In this document: one piece after another, positions 55,061 through 64,000 of the stretch
How positions within the stretch are numbered: position 1 is the first letter of the stretch
Layout of the letters: the number at the start of each line of letters is the position of its first letter
NCBI RefSeq assembly: GCF_000423365.1
Contig: NZ_AUHV01000002.1
Coordinates: 372,001 to 436,000 of the forward strand
Length of the DNA stretch: 64,000 nucleotides
Source: Maritalea myrionectae DSM 19524
Lineage (GTDB): Bacteria > Pseudomonadota > Alphaproteobacteria > Rhizobiales > Devosiaceae
Direction: 5' to 3'
Notes under the pieces: generated by a model
What the model was told of the DNA's origin: nothing
The model's input: the letters and a program-made list of their open reading frames with translations, nothing else
The model's database searches: none
Position numbers and translations under genes: made by a program

Positions 55061-55621
55061 CTAAACGGCAGGCGCTTTAAACAGATGGATCATTGTATCG
55101 CCATAGGTGCGCTCATCGAGTAAATCGAAACCATCAGGCGCTTTGACTTCAACGCCCTTTTGCTCCTCCAATACCACAATGGCCTCTGGCGCGATCCAGC
55201 CGCCCTCATAGGCGACCGCCAATGCTTTATCGCCCAAACCTTTGGCGTATGGCGGGTCTAAAAATACCAGGTTGCACGGCAAAATGCGTTGGATTTGACC
55301 CAGATCGGTTGCATCGCGACGCAACATGCGCGATTGCCCTGCTACACCAAATTCTTGGATATTTTCGCGCAGCAAGGCCCGCGCTTCAACGCCCGTATCA
55401 ACAAATGTGGCGTGCTCTGCCCCGCGCGATAGCGCTTCGAGGCCCAAGGCACCGGTGCCTGCAAACAAATCCAACACGCGGGTGCCAGTCATCACCGGAC
55501 CAAAATGATTGGCCAGAATGTTGAAAAGGCTTTCCCGCACCCGATCCGAAGTCGGGCGAATGTCGTCCGACTGAGGTGATGCAATGGTTTTAGATTTAAA
55601 CTTACCGGCAACAATGCGCAT
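55061..55621 (-). CDS. rsmD: 16S rRNA m2G966 methyltransferase RsmD
   Basis: 186 aa from the ATG at 55621 (MRIVAGKFKSK). The SAM-binding motif is VLDLFAGTGALGLEALSRGA and the catalytic motif is FLDPPYAKG. It lies 15 bp downstream of the rluB-like gene on the same strand. Confidence 0.94.
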   Translation of the reverse strand: MRIVAGKFKSKTIASPQSDDIRPTSDRVRESLFNILANHFGPVMTGTRVLDLFAGTGALGLEALSRGAEHATFVDTGVEARALLRENIQEFGVAGQSRMLRRDATDLGQIQRILPCNLVFLDPPYAKGLGDKALAVAYEGGWIAPEAIVVLEEQKGVEVKAPDGFDLLDERTYGDTMIHLFKAPAV

Positions 55622-55636
55622 AAAACTCAACTCGGC

Positions 55637-57208
55637 CTATGGTTTGCGCGGTGGGCGACCACCGGGCTTGCGGCCAGCGGGTTTACCCCCGCGTCCACGT
55701 TGATCTCCGGCTGGACGACCTTTATGACGCCCTGCGTCTGAATAACCCTGTGTGGAATGCCCCCCACCCGGCTTGCCGCGACCACCGGCTGGCTTGCCGC
55801 CACGTGGACCGCCTGGCTTTTTGTCAAAACGCTTGTCCCCTTGCGGCTTATCGCCGAACGGCTTGCGGTCGCCACGCTCACCTTTATCTTTATCCTTATT
55901 GCGATCCGTGAACGCGCCCCGGCGATCATCCGGGCGGCGGTCATCGCGACGCCCTGCAGCACCACGCGGCTTATCGCCAAAATGTTTCTTTTCACCGAAA
56001 GGTCGACCACCCTCTTTGCGGTCTCGCTTTTCAAATGGCTTGCCATCGCGACGCTTATCATCGCGACCTTTGGCGCCATCACGATCATCACGACGTGGCG
56101 GGCGGTCTTTTGAAAACTCACGCTTGGGGCCACGGTCATCGCGATCGAACTTGCGGTCTTTGTCGCCAAAGCGTTTTTTGCCGCGCGGGCCCTCATCTTC
56201 GTCGTCTTTTTTGCGGGCGCGGGGCACATGTTCACCGATATTGCCATCATCAAACAGGACGCGACGGGTGGGTGTTGCCTCTTCTTCTTCAAATTTGCGA
56301 CCCCGTGGCGGGCGTTTTTGATCAGCAGGCTTTCTCGGCTCGCCAGTGCGGCCACGGGCGCGCCCGAAACGTTCGGTTTTTGCTTCGGCTTTTTCAGCTT
56401 TGGGCACCACAGGCACGATGGGCCCATCAAAGTCCACGCCAGCCTGATCGGCCAATTTTTGGCCCAACTGATCTTTCAACACACGGGTTTTGACCGCTTG
56501 AATTTCGCCGGGCTTTAACTCATTAAGCTGGAACGGGCCATAGCTGAGGCGGATCAAACGGTTCACATCAAGGCCAAATGCCGTGAGCACATTTTTAACC
56601 TCACGGTTTTTGCCTTCGCGCAAGGAAACAATCAACCAAACATTGCTGCCTTGCTGCCGCTCCAACTGGGCTTCAATCGGGCCATAATGCACCTTGTCGA
56701 TGGTGACGCCGTCTTTTAGCTCATCCAGCTTTTCTTGCGTGATGCGGCCATAGGCCCGCACGCGATAACGCCGCGCCCAACCGGTCGCGGGCAATTCAAG
56801 CACCCGCTTGAGGCCGCCTTCGTTGGTGAGCAGCAACAAGCCCTCTGTGTTGATGTCCAACCGGCCCACGGTCATCACACGGGGTAATCCCGCCTTATCG
56901 AAGGCTTCGAATACAGTTGGGCGCCCTTCCGGGTCGCTTTCTGATACAACGAGGCCAGCGGGCTTGTGATAAAGCCAAACGCGGGTCGCTTCTCGTTCGC
57001 CCAACGGCTTACCGTCGACCAAAACGCGGTCTTTAGCTGTGACATTTACGGCAGGGCTGTCGATGGTTTTGCCATTAATGGCAACACGGCCATCAGCGAT
57101 CCACACTTCGGCAGCGCGGCGCGAACAAAGGCCAGCGCGTGCCATTACTTTGGCAATACGATCACCAGTCTGGCGGTCATTGGTGCTGCCAGCGTCATTT
57201 TTGGCCAT
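55637..57208 (-). CDS. rluB: RluB-type pseudouridine synthase with long basic tail
   Basis: 523 aa. An S4 domain at about residues 15-60 precedes the RsuA/RluB catalytic domain with the catalytic Asp D118 (GRLDINTEGLLLL). The last about 250 residues are low-complexity, rich in Arg, Lys, Gly and Asp with many RDDR/GKPFG repeats, typical of alphaproteobacterial members and probably RNA-binding. It modifies U2605-type sites of 23S rRNA (by family). The tail has a long open antisense and shifted frame, which are shadows. Confidence 0.92.
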   Translation of the reverse strand: MAKNDAGSTNDRQTGDRIAKVMARAGLCSRRAAEVWIADGRVAINGKTIDSPAVNVTAKDRVLVDGKPLGEREATRVWLYHKPAGLVVSESDPEGRPTVFEAFDKAGLPRVMTVGRLDINTEGLLLLTNEGGLKRVLELPATGWARRYRVRAYGRITQEKLDELKDGVTIDKVHYGPIEAQLERQQGSNVWLIVSLREGKNREVKNVLTAFGLDVNRLIRLSYGPFQLNELKPGEIQAVKTRVLKDQLGQKLADQAGVDFDGPIVPVVPKAEKAEAKTERFGRARGRTGEPRKPADQKRPPRGRKFEEEEATPTRRVLFDDGNIGEHVPRARKKDDEDEGPRGKKRFGDKDRKFDRDDRGPKREFSKDRPPRRDDRDGAKGRDDKRRDGKPFEKRDRKEGGRPFGEKKHFGDKPRGAAGRRDDRRPDDRRGAFTDRNKDKDKGERGDRKPFGDKPQGDKRFDKKPGGPRGGKPAGGRGKPGGGHSTQGYSDAGRHKGRPAGDQRGRGGKPAGRKPGGRPPRKP

Positions 57209-57258
57209 TAGAGTGGCTCCGGAACAATTGAAAGAGTTTCGGAGGGTTTACCCGTTTG

Positions 57259-57888
57259 TTAGGAGCCTTGCAACGCTTCTCTGATCTCAGGAGGACAAAG
57301 AGGGCTATCTAGTGGCACTAAATCCCCATTTTCAGCCAAACAGATCAAATCTTGGCCACCAACTTTGGTGAAATACTTTTCTGGTGGCAGATAAAGTGGG
57401 CGTTTGTCGCCACTCTTGAGCGCCTTTTGGTAGGCCAAACGCTGCTCACGGAAGCGGCGAGCCACTTCCTGCGCTTCTTTCGGCGTAAAGGCACGGCCTT
57501 GCGCATCGCTGAGGTCGGCAACCCGCGCACCGCGGATCAATTTGATCTCATTTTCGGTGAGCTGGGTTTCGTCTAAGCGGACTTCATCAGAGTCTTCGGG
57601 CAATGAAGCTGTTGCGGTTTCGGTTGGGATCGGCAAGAACTTGGTATCTTTTGGCAAAACAAGTGGCGCACGAGGGGCAGAAATATCTTCTTTTTCTTCC
57701 CGCTCAAGCACACCCAAGCCGCGCAATGTCTCAGACATAACTTCACGCTCAAAGGTGTTGCCATCTTTAAACGCGTTGGTGCCTTCAACTGTGGTGCATG
57801 CCGCCAAGCCTAAAAGCGAAACGCCCAACAGGACACTTGTGCCCGCGCGTTTTGCGAAAGAAAAGAACTTCTGGTTCGTACTGAACAT
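57259..57888 (-). CDS. Hypothetical lipoprotein
   Basis: 209 aa from the ATG at 57888. A signal with lipobox LAAC (LGLAACTTVEG) precedes an acidic, Pro-rich middle and a Lys-rich end (KYFTKVGGQDLICLAENGD). No known domain was recognised. It lies downstream of lspA on the same strand, and its lipobox suggests it would itself be a substrate of LspA. Confidence 0.78.
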   Translation of the reverse strand: MFSTNQKFFSFAKRAGTSVLLGVSLLGLAACTTVEGTNAFKDGNTFEREVMSETLRGLGVLEREEKEDISAPRAPLVLPKDTKFLPIPTETATASLPEDSDEVRLDETQLTENEIKLIRGARVADLSDAQGRAFTPKEAQEVARRFREQRLAYQKALKSGDKRPLYLPPEKYFTKVGGQDLICLAENGDLVPLDSPLCPPEIREALQGS

Positions 57889-57937
57889 GCATGCCACTCC
57901 AAAAACTTACCCGATAGGCCATAGGTCTCAAAAAAGG

Positions 57938-58420
57938 CTATTTTGAGGAACTATCCCCTTGAGGCTTTAGCACTATATCCCATAACAAGATAATAAGGCC
58001 AAGTGCAATTGCTACATCTGCCAGATTAAATATGTACCAATAATATCCAAAAGCGTGAAAAGAGAAGAAATCCGCCACCGCGCCATAAGCAATTCGGTCA
58101 ATCAAATTGCCGAGTGCACCGCCCAAAACAGTCGCAATGCCCCATTTGACCAACTCGGTTGTGGCGGTGACCCACCAAATGGCAAGCCCGAGCATGGCGA
58201 TGCCCATAATCCCCACGAGGATATAGGGCGACGCATCACCCAGCCAGCCATAGGAAATGCCCGTATTCCAAGCCAGAACATAGTCAAAAAATGGGGTGAC
58301 GGTGACAATCTCGCCGCCAGTCCACCCCACAATATTGAGCATATAGATCTTATGGACCTGATCCAGCAATAGGGCCAAGAAGAAGGCAAACAGGCTTTTG
58401 TGGGCTATATTCGCCTTCAT
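57938..58420 (-). CDS. lspA: Lipoprotein signal peptidase
   Basis: 160 aa from the ATG at 58420 (MKANIAHK). Four transmembrane helices. The catalytic Asp pair lies in NLIDRIAYG and FNLADVAI, and LLDQVHK matches the N-terminal family motif. It removes signal peptides from prolipoproteins. The stop-to-start gap from ileS is 10 bp, the common ileS-lspA pair. Confidence 0.95.
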   Translation of the reverse strand: MKANIAHKSLFAFFLALLLDQVHKIYMLNIVGWTGGEIVTVTPFFDYVLAWNTGISYGWLGDASPYILVGIMGIAMLGLAIWWVTATTELVKWGIATVLGGALGNLIDRIAYGAVADFFSFHAFGYYWYIFNLADVAIALGLIILLWDIVLKPQGDSSSK

Positions 58421-58430
58421 CTTTTTTCCC

Positions 58431-61382
58431 TTAGGCTTGCGCCAGTTCGCGCAAGGCTTGCGCATCACGCAAAGTTACGTCCGGATATTCTGGGTCCTGC
58501 CCCACTTCCGGCAACACTTTCCAAGAACGCTCGCACTTTTTGCCCTCAGCCATGGCGGGCACGACGGCGACGCCGGGTACATCGTCCAAACGGAAAGCCT
58601 CACTTGGGCCTTCATTTTGCAGCACCTCAGCTTGGCTGGTGATAGAGATTTCCGCCATGTCTTCGCCATGGATAGCTACATATAAATCAGCATCGGCCAC
58701 ATAGACCTTTGGTGCCGATTCTAGCGACGAGCCGATGCGCTTTTCACGACGTTCGATTTCCAATGCCCCGGTGACCACACGACGTACCTTGCGGATTTTG
58801 GCCCACTTCTCGGCCAATGCGTCATTGCGCCAGTTGGCAGGCACTGTGGGGAACTCGCGCTTATGTACGGAGCTATCACCCTCCGGGTAACGCTCCAACC
58901 ACACCTCTTCCATGGTAAACACCATGATCGGGGCCAGCCATGCGGTGAGGCAATCAAACAATTGGTTGAGCACGGTCAGCGCCGCTTTGCGCTTCACACT
59001 CGATTTAGGGTCACAATAAAGCGTGTCCTTACGGATATCGAAATAGAAGGCTGACAAGTCGACGGTCATGAAATTAAACAGGGTTGAAAATACCCGTTTA
59101 AAATCAAACGCCTTATAGTGCGCCCGCACTTCTTCGTCGAGCTTGGCGATCCGATGCATCATATATTGTTCAAGCTCAGGCATATCTTCAAACGCCACCT
59201 GCTCAGATGGATCATAATGTGCCAAGCTGCCCAGCAAGAAACGCAATGTGTTGCGCATTTTGCGGTAAGCATCAACCGTGGTTTTGATGATGGTATCACC
59301 GATCCGATGATCCTCAGAATAGTCAACTGAAGACACCCAAAGACGCAATATATCTGCGCCATATTGCTTGATGATATCTTGCGGCGCGATGGTGTTGCCG
59401 ATCGATTTCGACATTTTGCGCCCATCTTCTGCCATGGTGAAACCGTGGGTCACCACGTTTTTATAGGGCGCACGGCCACGGGTGCCGCAGCTTTCCAGCA
59501 AAGAAGACTGGAACCAGCCGCGGTGCTGGTCTGAACCTTCAAGATACACATCAGCAGGAGATTGGTGATGGTCACGTTTTTCCAGCACAAAGGCGTGGGT
59601 TGACCCAGAGTCAAACCACACGTCCAGAATATCGGTCACTTGTTCCCACTCAGCCGCATTGTACTGATCGCTCAAGAAACGCTCTTTCGCGCCCTCGGCA
59701 AACCACGCATCAGCCCCTTCGGCCTCAAAGGCATCGGCAATGCGCGCATTGACCTCATCATCTTTGAGCACTTCGCCATTTTCATTGACAAATACGCAGA
59801 TCGGCACGCCCCAAGACCGCTGGCGCGAGAGCACCCAATCGGGGCGCCCTTCGACCATTGAACTCAAGCGGCGTTTGCCGGTTTGCGGCACAAAGTTGGT
59901 CGCCTCAATTGCGTCCATGGCGCGCGTGCGCAGCGTATCGCCTGCACCACCGATGTCGCGATCCATATAGACAAACCATTGTGGCGTGTTGCGATAGATG
60001 ATCGGCTTTTTGGAGCGCCAAGAGTGTGGATATTGGTGCTTCAATCGCCCACGTGCCGCCATAGCGCCGCGTGCGGCCAGCTCAGCGATCACCTTATTGT
60101 TCGCATCGCCCTTTTTGCCTTTGTCATCCAAGATGCGTGCGCCTTCAAAGCCCGGCGCATCTTTGGTGTAATAGCCACCTGCGTCCACGCAGAAAGGGAT
60201 GGTTGCGTCGATGCCGCGCGCTTCAAGATCGCGGGCATTGTCCATCCAGATTTCAAAGTCGTCCGCGCCGTGCCCCGGTGCTGTGTGCACAAAGCCCGTG
60301 CCCGCTTCGTCTGTAACGTGGTCGCCATCAAGCAATGGCACGGTATATTCATAGCCGCCGCCATGGCCATGCAGCGGGTGTTCCAACTCCACGCCAGCGA
60401 GCATATCGGCAGGCAAGTCGGCCACGCGTTCAAACGCATCAACACGCGCTTTGGTGAAGACGTCAGCAGCAAGATTATCTGCCAAGATCAGCAATTCGCC
60501 TTTTTGCACCCAGTTTTCGTCCGGCGCTTCCGTGACCTGATAAAGGCCATATGAGATGTCGGATGAGAACGAGACAGCACGGTTGGTGGGGATCGTCCAT
60601 GGTGTGGTCGTCCAGATCACCACTTTGGCGTCCATCAGCTTTTCGACCAAATCGGCTTGTTCGCCGGAGCCACCTGCTGCGGTCACCGGGAACTTCACCC
60701 AGATCGCATCGCTCTCATGCTCATGATATTCGATTTCGGCTTCCGCTAGGGCTGTGCGTTCCACAACCGACCACATCACGGGCTTTGAGCCCCGATAAAG
60801 TTGGCCAGAGGTCGCGAACTTCATTAGTTCGCGCGCGATCTGCGCTTCTGCATCAAAGGACATGGTGATGTAAGGATTGTCCCAATCGCCATTTACGCCC
60901 AAGCGTTTAAATTCTTCACGCTGCACATCCAACCAATGGCCCGCAAATTCGCGACATTCCTTACGGAATTCATTGATCGGCACTTCGTCCTTGTTTTTGC
61001 CTTTGGCGCGATATTGCTCTTCGATTTTCCATTCGATGGGCAGGCCGTGGCAATCCCAACCCGGGATATAGGCGGCGTTATAGCCCTGCATCTGGTGCGA
61101 ACGCACCACCATATCCTTGAGTGTTTTATTGAGTGCGTGGCCGATATGGATGTTGCCATTGGCATATGGAGGGCCATCGTGAAGGATGAATTTTTCTTTG
61201 TCTTTAGAGCTTTCGCGCAATTGGCCGTAAAGGTTCATATCTTCCCAACGCTTCAGCCAGCCTGGCTCGCGCTTGGGCAAGCCCGCGCGCATGGGGAAAT
61301 CTGTTTTGGGCAAATTTAGCGTTGCCGAATAGTCTTTTTTGTCGTTTTGCGGAGTATCCGCGCCTGATGAATTATCGCTCAT
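58431..61382 (-). CDS. ileS: Isoleucyl-tRNA synthetase
   Basis: 983 aa from the ATG at 61382 (MSDNSSG). Class Ia synthetase with HIGHAL at the start and KMSKS ([10 protein letters not shown]) near the middle; the CP1 editing domain lies between them. The C-terminal zinc knuckle keeps only its first Cys (KKCERSWK); the other three are replaced, as appears common in Hyphomicrobiales. Length is normal. Confidence 0.96.
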   Translation of the reverse strand: MSDNSSGADTPQNDKKDYSATLNLPKTDFPMRAGLPKREPGWLKRWEDMNLYGQLRESSKDKEKFILHDGPPYANGNIHIGHALNKTLKDMVVRSHQMQGYNAAYIPGWDCHGLPIEWKIEEQYRAKGKNKDEVPINEFRKECREFAGHWLDVQREEFKRLGVNGDWDNPYITMSFDAEAQIARELMKFATSGQLYRGSKPVMWSVVERTALAEAEIEYHEHESDAIWVKFPVTAAGGSGEQADLVEKLMDAKVVIWTTTPWTIPTNRAVSFSSDISYGLYQVTEAPDENWVQKGELLILADNLAADVFTKARVDAFERVADLPADMLAGVELEHPLHGHGGGYEYTVPLLDGDHVTDEAGTGFVHTAPGHGADDFEIWMDNARDLEARGIDATIPFCVDAGGYYTKDAPGFEGARILDDKGKKGDANNKVIAELAARGAMAARGRLKHQYPHSWRSKKPIIYRNTPQWFVYMDRDIGGAGDTLRTRAMDAIEATNFVPQTGKRRLSSMVEGRPDWVLSRQRSWGVPICVFVNENGEVLKDDEVNARIADAFEAEGADAWFAEGAKERFLSDQYNAAEWEQVTDILDVWFDSGSTHAFVLEKRDHHQSPADVYLEGSDQHRGWFQSSLLESCGTRGRAPYKNVVTHGFTMAEDGRKMSKSIGNTIAPQDIIKQYGADILRLWVSSVDYSEDHRIGDTIIKTTVDAYRKMRNTLRFLLGSLAHYDPSEQVAFEDMPELEQYMMHRIAKLDEEVRAHYKAFDFKRVFSTLFNFMTVDLSAFYFDIRKDTLYCDPKSSVKRKAALTVLNQLFDCLTAWLAPIMVFTMEEVWLERYPEGDSSVHKREFPTVPANWRNDALAEKWAKIRKVRRVVTGALEIERREKRIGSSLESAPKVYVADADLYVAIHGEDMAEISITSQAEVLQNEGPSEAFRLDDVPGVAVVPAMAEGKKCERSWKVLPEVGQDPEYPDVTLRDAQALRELAQA

Positions 61383-61688
61383 GGTGCTAACCGTCATTCA
61401 ATTTGTACTGGAATTGCCGATAGGCGGGTTCGCCTTGGCTTGATTTCAATTTATATCCGACACTTCGTTCGCGCACTTCGCGCTGGTTACGAAGGCCGGC
61501 TAATAATTCGAATAATCGGGATGATCTGCGCATGATCGGACGCACGCCGCGGCGCGGCGGTCAAAAACTGGATAGGCGTGTGATCAAAAAAGGCCACGAG
61601 TTGGTCACCGATTTATTGTTGGTCTGAACGCATTAGGCCAGAACAGGGCTTAAAGTCAATCTTTTGGCCCAAATTGATGGGCGCATGC
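61383..61688. other. ileS-ribF intergenic region
   Basis: 306 bp without a confident gene. It contains a 31-codon open frame at 61532-61627 (+) starting MIGRTPRRGGQKLDRRV, with only a weak upstream GGGA, and GC-rich repeats around 61548. ileS needs a promoter here, but no clear -35/-10 was found. Confidence 0.3.
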
Positions 61689-62666
61689 TCAATCTGCAAA
61701 AAAGCCAAGTTTGACATCAATATCCGACATCGCTTTTTCATTCGCCAGGACTGCGCGTGCATTTTCGCTATCCTGATCCATGGCCGTGATCAATTCATCG
61801 AGCGAATTAAAGTTCGCTTCGCCGCGCAAATATTGGCAAAGGGCCACTTCCATATATTCGCCATAGACCTCTTCGGCGAAGTCGAAAATATGGGTTTCGA
61901 ACAAGGTGGTGCCATTATCAAACATAGGGCGACGGCCATAATTGGCCACGCCATCATAAGTTTTGCCCTTAACGCGGGCGCGCACGACATAAACGCCATG
62001 CTTGAGCCCTTCATGGGGCGACAGGTGCAAATTGGCTGTTGGATACCCCAACTCGCGGCCGCGCTTATCGCCATGGCTGACTTCGCCGGCGATGAAGGCG
62101 TGATAACCGAGCAATTGGTTGGCAAATTCCACCTCACCTTCACGCAATGCTTCGCGCACGCGGGTTGAGGAAACGGGTGCATCACCTTCGTCGAGCATAT
62201 GGTTGATCACCACATCGAACCCATATTTTGGTCCCGCTTCAACCAAATATTGCGGTGTGCCAGCACGGTCTTTGCCGAAATGGAAATCTGCGCCCACGGT
62301 GACGATTGATGCGCCCAGCTGGTCGACGATATAATTCTCAATGAAGTCCTGAGCGGACTTTTGCGAAAACTCTTTGGTGAAGGGCATGATCACCACGCCG
62401 TCAAAGCCCATCGCCTCGACAAGGCGCGCCTTTTGGTTGCGCTCTGTCAGGCGGAACATAAACGGCTTTGGCGCAAAAACGTCGCGTGGGTGCGGTTCAA
62501 ACGTCAGCACAAGCGCTGGCACATTGTTGGCGCGCGCCATTTGCTGCGCCCGCTCGAAAATCGACTGATGACCGCGATGACACCCATCAAAATTGCCAAT
62601 CGCGACCACGCCCCCGCGCAGGTGCTTTGGCAACTCACCCAAATTTTCGACAATTGTAAACGCCAT
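61689..62666 (-). CDS. ribF: Bifunctional riboflavin kinase/FAD synthetase
   Basis: 325 aa. The N-terminal FMN adenylyltransferase has GNFDGCHRGHQ, and the C-terminal flavokinase has GRELGYPTANLHLSP. It makes FMN and FAD from riboflavin. It is upstream of ileS on the same strand, a common arrangement. Confidence 0.95.
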   Translation of the reverse strand: MAFTIVENLGELPKHLRGGVVAIGNFDGCHRGHQSIFERAQQMARANNVPALVLTFEPHPRDVFAPKPFMFRLTERNQKARLVEAMGFDGVVIMPFTKEFSQKSAQDFIENYIVDQLGASIVTVGADFHFGKDRAGTPQYLVEAGPKYGFDVVINHMLDEGDAPVSSTRVREALREGEVEFANQLLGYHAFIAGEVSHGDKRGRELGYPTANLHLSPHEGLKHGVYVVRARVKGKTYDGVANYGRRPMFDNGTTLFETHIFDFAEEVYGEYMEVALCQYLRGEANFNSLDELITAMDQDSENARAVLANEKAMSDIDVKLGFFAD

Positions 62667-62865
62667 AGTGTGAAGCCCTATTTACTGAATCAAAGGCGGA
62701 AATGAATTGGCGCAAACTGCCCCGTTTGGCGGCAATTTGCAAGCAGAGCATGATTATATTTGCTCACTTTGCTATACGCGCTTTTCCCAAGTCAGGGATT
62801 TACTGTGATTTCAGCGACCAGCCGTATCATGCCGGGATATTTAATGAATTCCTGGGGGTGAGAGA

Positions 62866-63261
62866 ATGGCTTTGGACCGATCCATGCGCATTCTTATCGT
62901 GGACGATTACGCCACGATGCTGCGCATATTACGCAATCTATTAAAACAATTGGGTTTTGAAAATGTTGATGACGCGCCCGATGGGCACGCGGCGGCCCAA
63001 ATGGTGGCCCAACAGAAGTATGATTTAATCATATCCGATTGGAACATGGAGCCCATGACCGGGTATGAATTGCTGCGCCATGTGCGCGCGGACCCTGAAA
63101 ATGCCCATGTCCCTTTCATTATGATCACGGCAGAATCGGCAACTGAAAATGTGATCGCGGCCAAACGGGCCGGCGTAAATAATTACATCATCAAGCCATT
63201 CACCACCGAGATCTTGTTCGCCAAAATGCAGGCGGTTTTTGAAAAGCAGATGGCGAGCTGA
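62866..63261 (+). CDS. cheY: CheY-like single-domain response regulator
   Basis: 131 aa, receiver domain only. Acidic pocket D13-D14, phospho-acceptor D58, T88 and K110 are all in place. The start follows GGGGGTGAGAG. The stop overlaps the cheZ start (TGATG), so the two are co-translated: a chemotaxis output regulator with its phosphatase. Confidence 0.93.
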   Translation: MALDRSMRILIVDDYATMLRILRNLLKQLGFENVDDAPDGHAAAQMVAQQKYDLIISDWNMEPMTGYELLRHVRADPENAHVPFIMITAESATENVIAAKRAGVNNYIIKPFTTEILFAKMQAVFEKQMAS

Positions 63262-63902
63262 TGATGGTGCAAATAGCAGAAAAACAAACTGGCGAGCTCG
63301 ACCTCACTGATTTATCAGACAGCGACGATGAACGTATTCCATTGAAAGATGTCATCGCGCTGGCCGAGAAAGTCACCGCAGCACTAAAACCACTGGTCCG
63401 TAGTCTTGACCGCTCCATGCACCAAGAGCTTCGGGAGATTTTGCAAGCCATTGAAGGTTTGCGCACCGAGCTATCGCGCGTGGATGCCAATGACATCTTT
63501 GCTAAACGCATCCCCGAAATGGGGCGTGAGTTGGGTGCAATCGTAAAAGCCACCGAGGTTGCCACCGACACAATCATGAATGTTGCTGAACAAGTGTTGG
63601 CGGCTGATCGCTCCGATCCTGAAAAATATGCTGCCGAGGTGGAACAGCATATGATGGCGATTTTTGAAGCCTGCAGTTTTCAAGATTTAACCGGCCAGCG
63701 CGTGACCAAAATCATCCACACGATGGAAGTGATTGAAGAGCGCATTGAGGTGCTGTGCAAAATGATTGAGAACAATAATATTGCCCCCCAGACGAGCGGC
63801 GAACCCACGGCTCAGGAAAAGCGAAACCGGGAAAAACTGGTCAGCGGCCCCGCCCACGACGGCGAAGGGGTTTCACAGTCTGACATTGATGCCATGTTCT
63901 GA
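63261..63902 (+). CDS. cheZ: CheZ-family CheY phosphatase
   Basis: 213 aa, mostly helical. The catalytic segment FQDLTGQRV carries D142 and Q146, equal to the Asp/Gln pair of enteric CheZ. The C-terminal SQSDIDAMF resembles the CheY-binding peptide at the ends of CheZ and FliM. It dephosphorylates CheY-P and so sets the flagellar response. The last 98 bp of the window hold no clear gene. Confidence 0.9.
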   Translation: MMVQIAEKQTGELDLTDLSDSDDERIPLKDVIALAEKVTAALKPLVRSLDRSMHQELREILQAIEGLRTELSRVDANDIFAKRIPEMGRELGAIVKATEVATDTIMNVAEQVLAADRSDPEKYAAEVEQHMMAIFEACSFQDLTGQRVTKIIHTMEVIEERIEVLCKMIENNNIAPQTSGEPTAQEKRNREKLVSGPAHDGEGVSQSDIDAMF

Positions 63903-64000
63903 TCCTCCCCCGGATGCCCTGCGCCATGATTACCAATAAAGGCGTGGGGCAAATCCGACGGTATTTGCTTTGCTTTGGCCCACAAGTCTGGTGATCATTT

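Noticed and set aside
55627-56430. 267-codon minus-strand frame overlapping the rluB-like gene tail
   Set aside because: It is a shifted frame of the Arg/Gly/Asp repeat region; composition follows from the GC-rich repeats and the gene frame has clear family similarity.
1-64000. CRISPR arrays, tRNA or rRNA genes, complete insertion sequences, prophage genes
   Set aside because: No regularly spaced repeats, no tRNA arms ending in CCA-like acceptor folds and no transposase, integrase or phage structural proteins were seen.

Overview
The window reads as a chromosomal segment of an alphaproteobacterium, most likely order Hyphomicrobiales (Rhizobiales). The reasons are gene order and family content. 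The F0 ATP synthase genes (atpI-atpB-atpE-atpF'-atpF) stand apart from F1. The oxidase block runs ctaC-ctaD-ctaB-coxF-ctaG-ctaE-DUF983-SURF1-thrC-M16 peptidase. Glycine cleavage is a gcvT-gcvH-gcvPA-gcvPB operon behind a glycine riboswitch. MutY, a DUF721 protein, a DsbA-like thioredoxin and SMC sit in one neighbourhood, and alphaproteobacterial families such as IalB, DUF2093, DUF4170 and DUF6101 are present. No tRNA, rRNA, CRISPR array or complete insertion sequence was seen.

Layout. 1-2.07 kb: end of an SDR gene, mutY, and a DUF721 gene. 2.06-7.4 kb: an accessory block that separates DUF721 from dsbA and smc. It holds an AT-rich PIN-like/XRE-ImmA-IrrE pair with a divergent two-helix membrane protein, five REP-like palindromes around a small GIY-YIG nuclease gene, an AraC regulator divergent from a membrane protein, and another small membrane protein. 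7.4-13 kb: dsbA-like, smc, a secreted six-EF-hand protein, a TetR regulator. 13.2-15.9 kb: F0 ATP synthase operon with a clear promoter. 16-17.6 kb: small potassium channel, VOC protein, a decayed HIT gene, a GNAT. 17.7-22.4 kb: glycine cleavage operon and tandem glycine riboswitch. 22.4-28.4 kb: lipoprotein, peroxiredoxin, DsbD-N-like protein, YqgE, and a large membrane PAS-GGDEF-EAL protein. 28.4-38.2 kb: GNAT, M16 peptidase, thrC and the aa3-type cytochrome oxidase/assembly operon, all on the minus strand. 38.5-45.5 kb: IalB, MATE pump, LysR, gshA, rsmE, ubiA, DUF6101. 45.7-50.4 kb: a cysQ-like/DUF4170/DUF374 group facing a lipid-A-disaccharide-synthase-related gene, DUF2093 and xseA. 50.4-57.2 kb: purD, patatin, tadA, mutL, rsmD, rluB-like. 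57.2-64 kb: lipoprotein, lspA, ileS, ribF, cheY and cheZ.

Most of the window is core metabolism: respiration and ATP synthesis, one-carbon/glycine metabolism, DNA repair (mutY, mutL, xseA), RNA modification (tadA, rsmD, rsmE, rluB-like) and envelope biogenesis. The least explained parts are the 2-7 kb accessory block, especially a 400-bp unit in which a GIY-YIG nuclease gene lies between two inverted REP-like palindromes; the lipid-related locus at 47-49 kb, where the usual waaA and lpxK genes appear to be absent and an LpxB-related gene occupies the space; and a perfect palindrome embedded in the cytochrome oxidase promoter.
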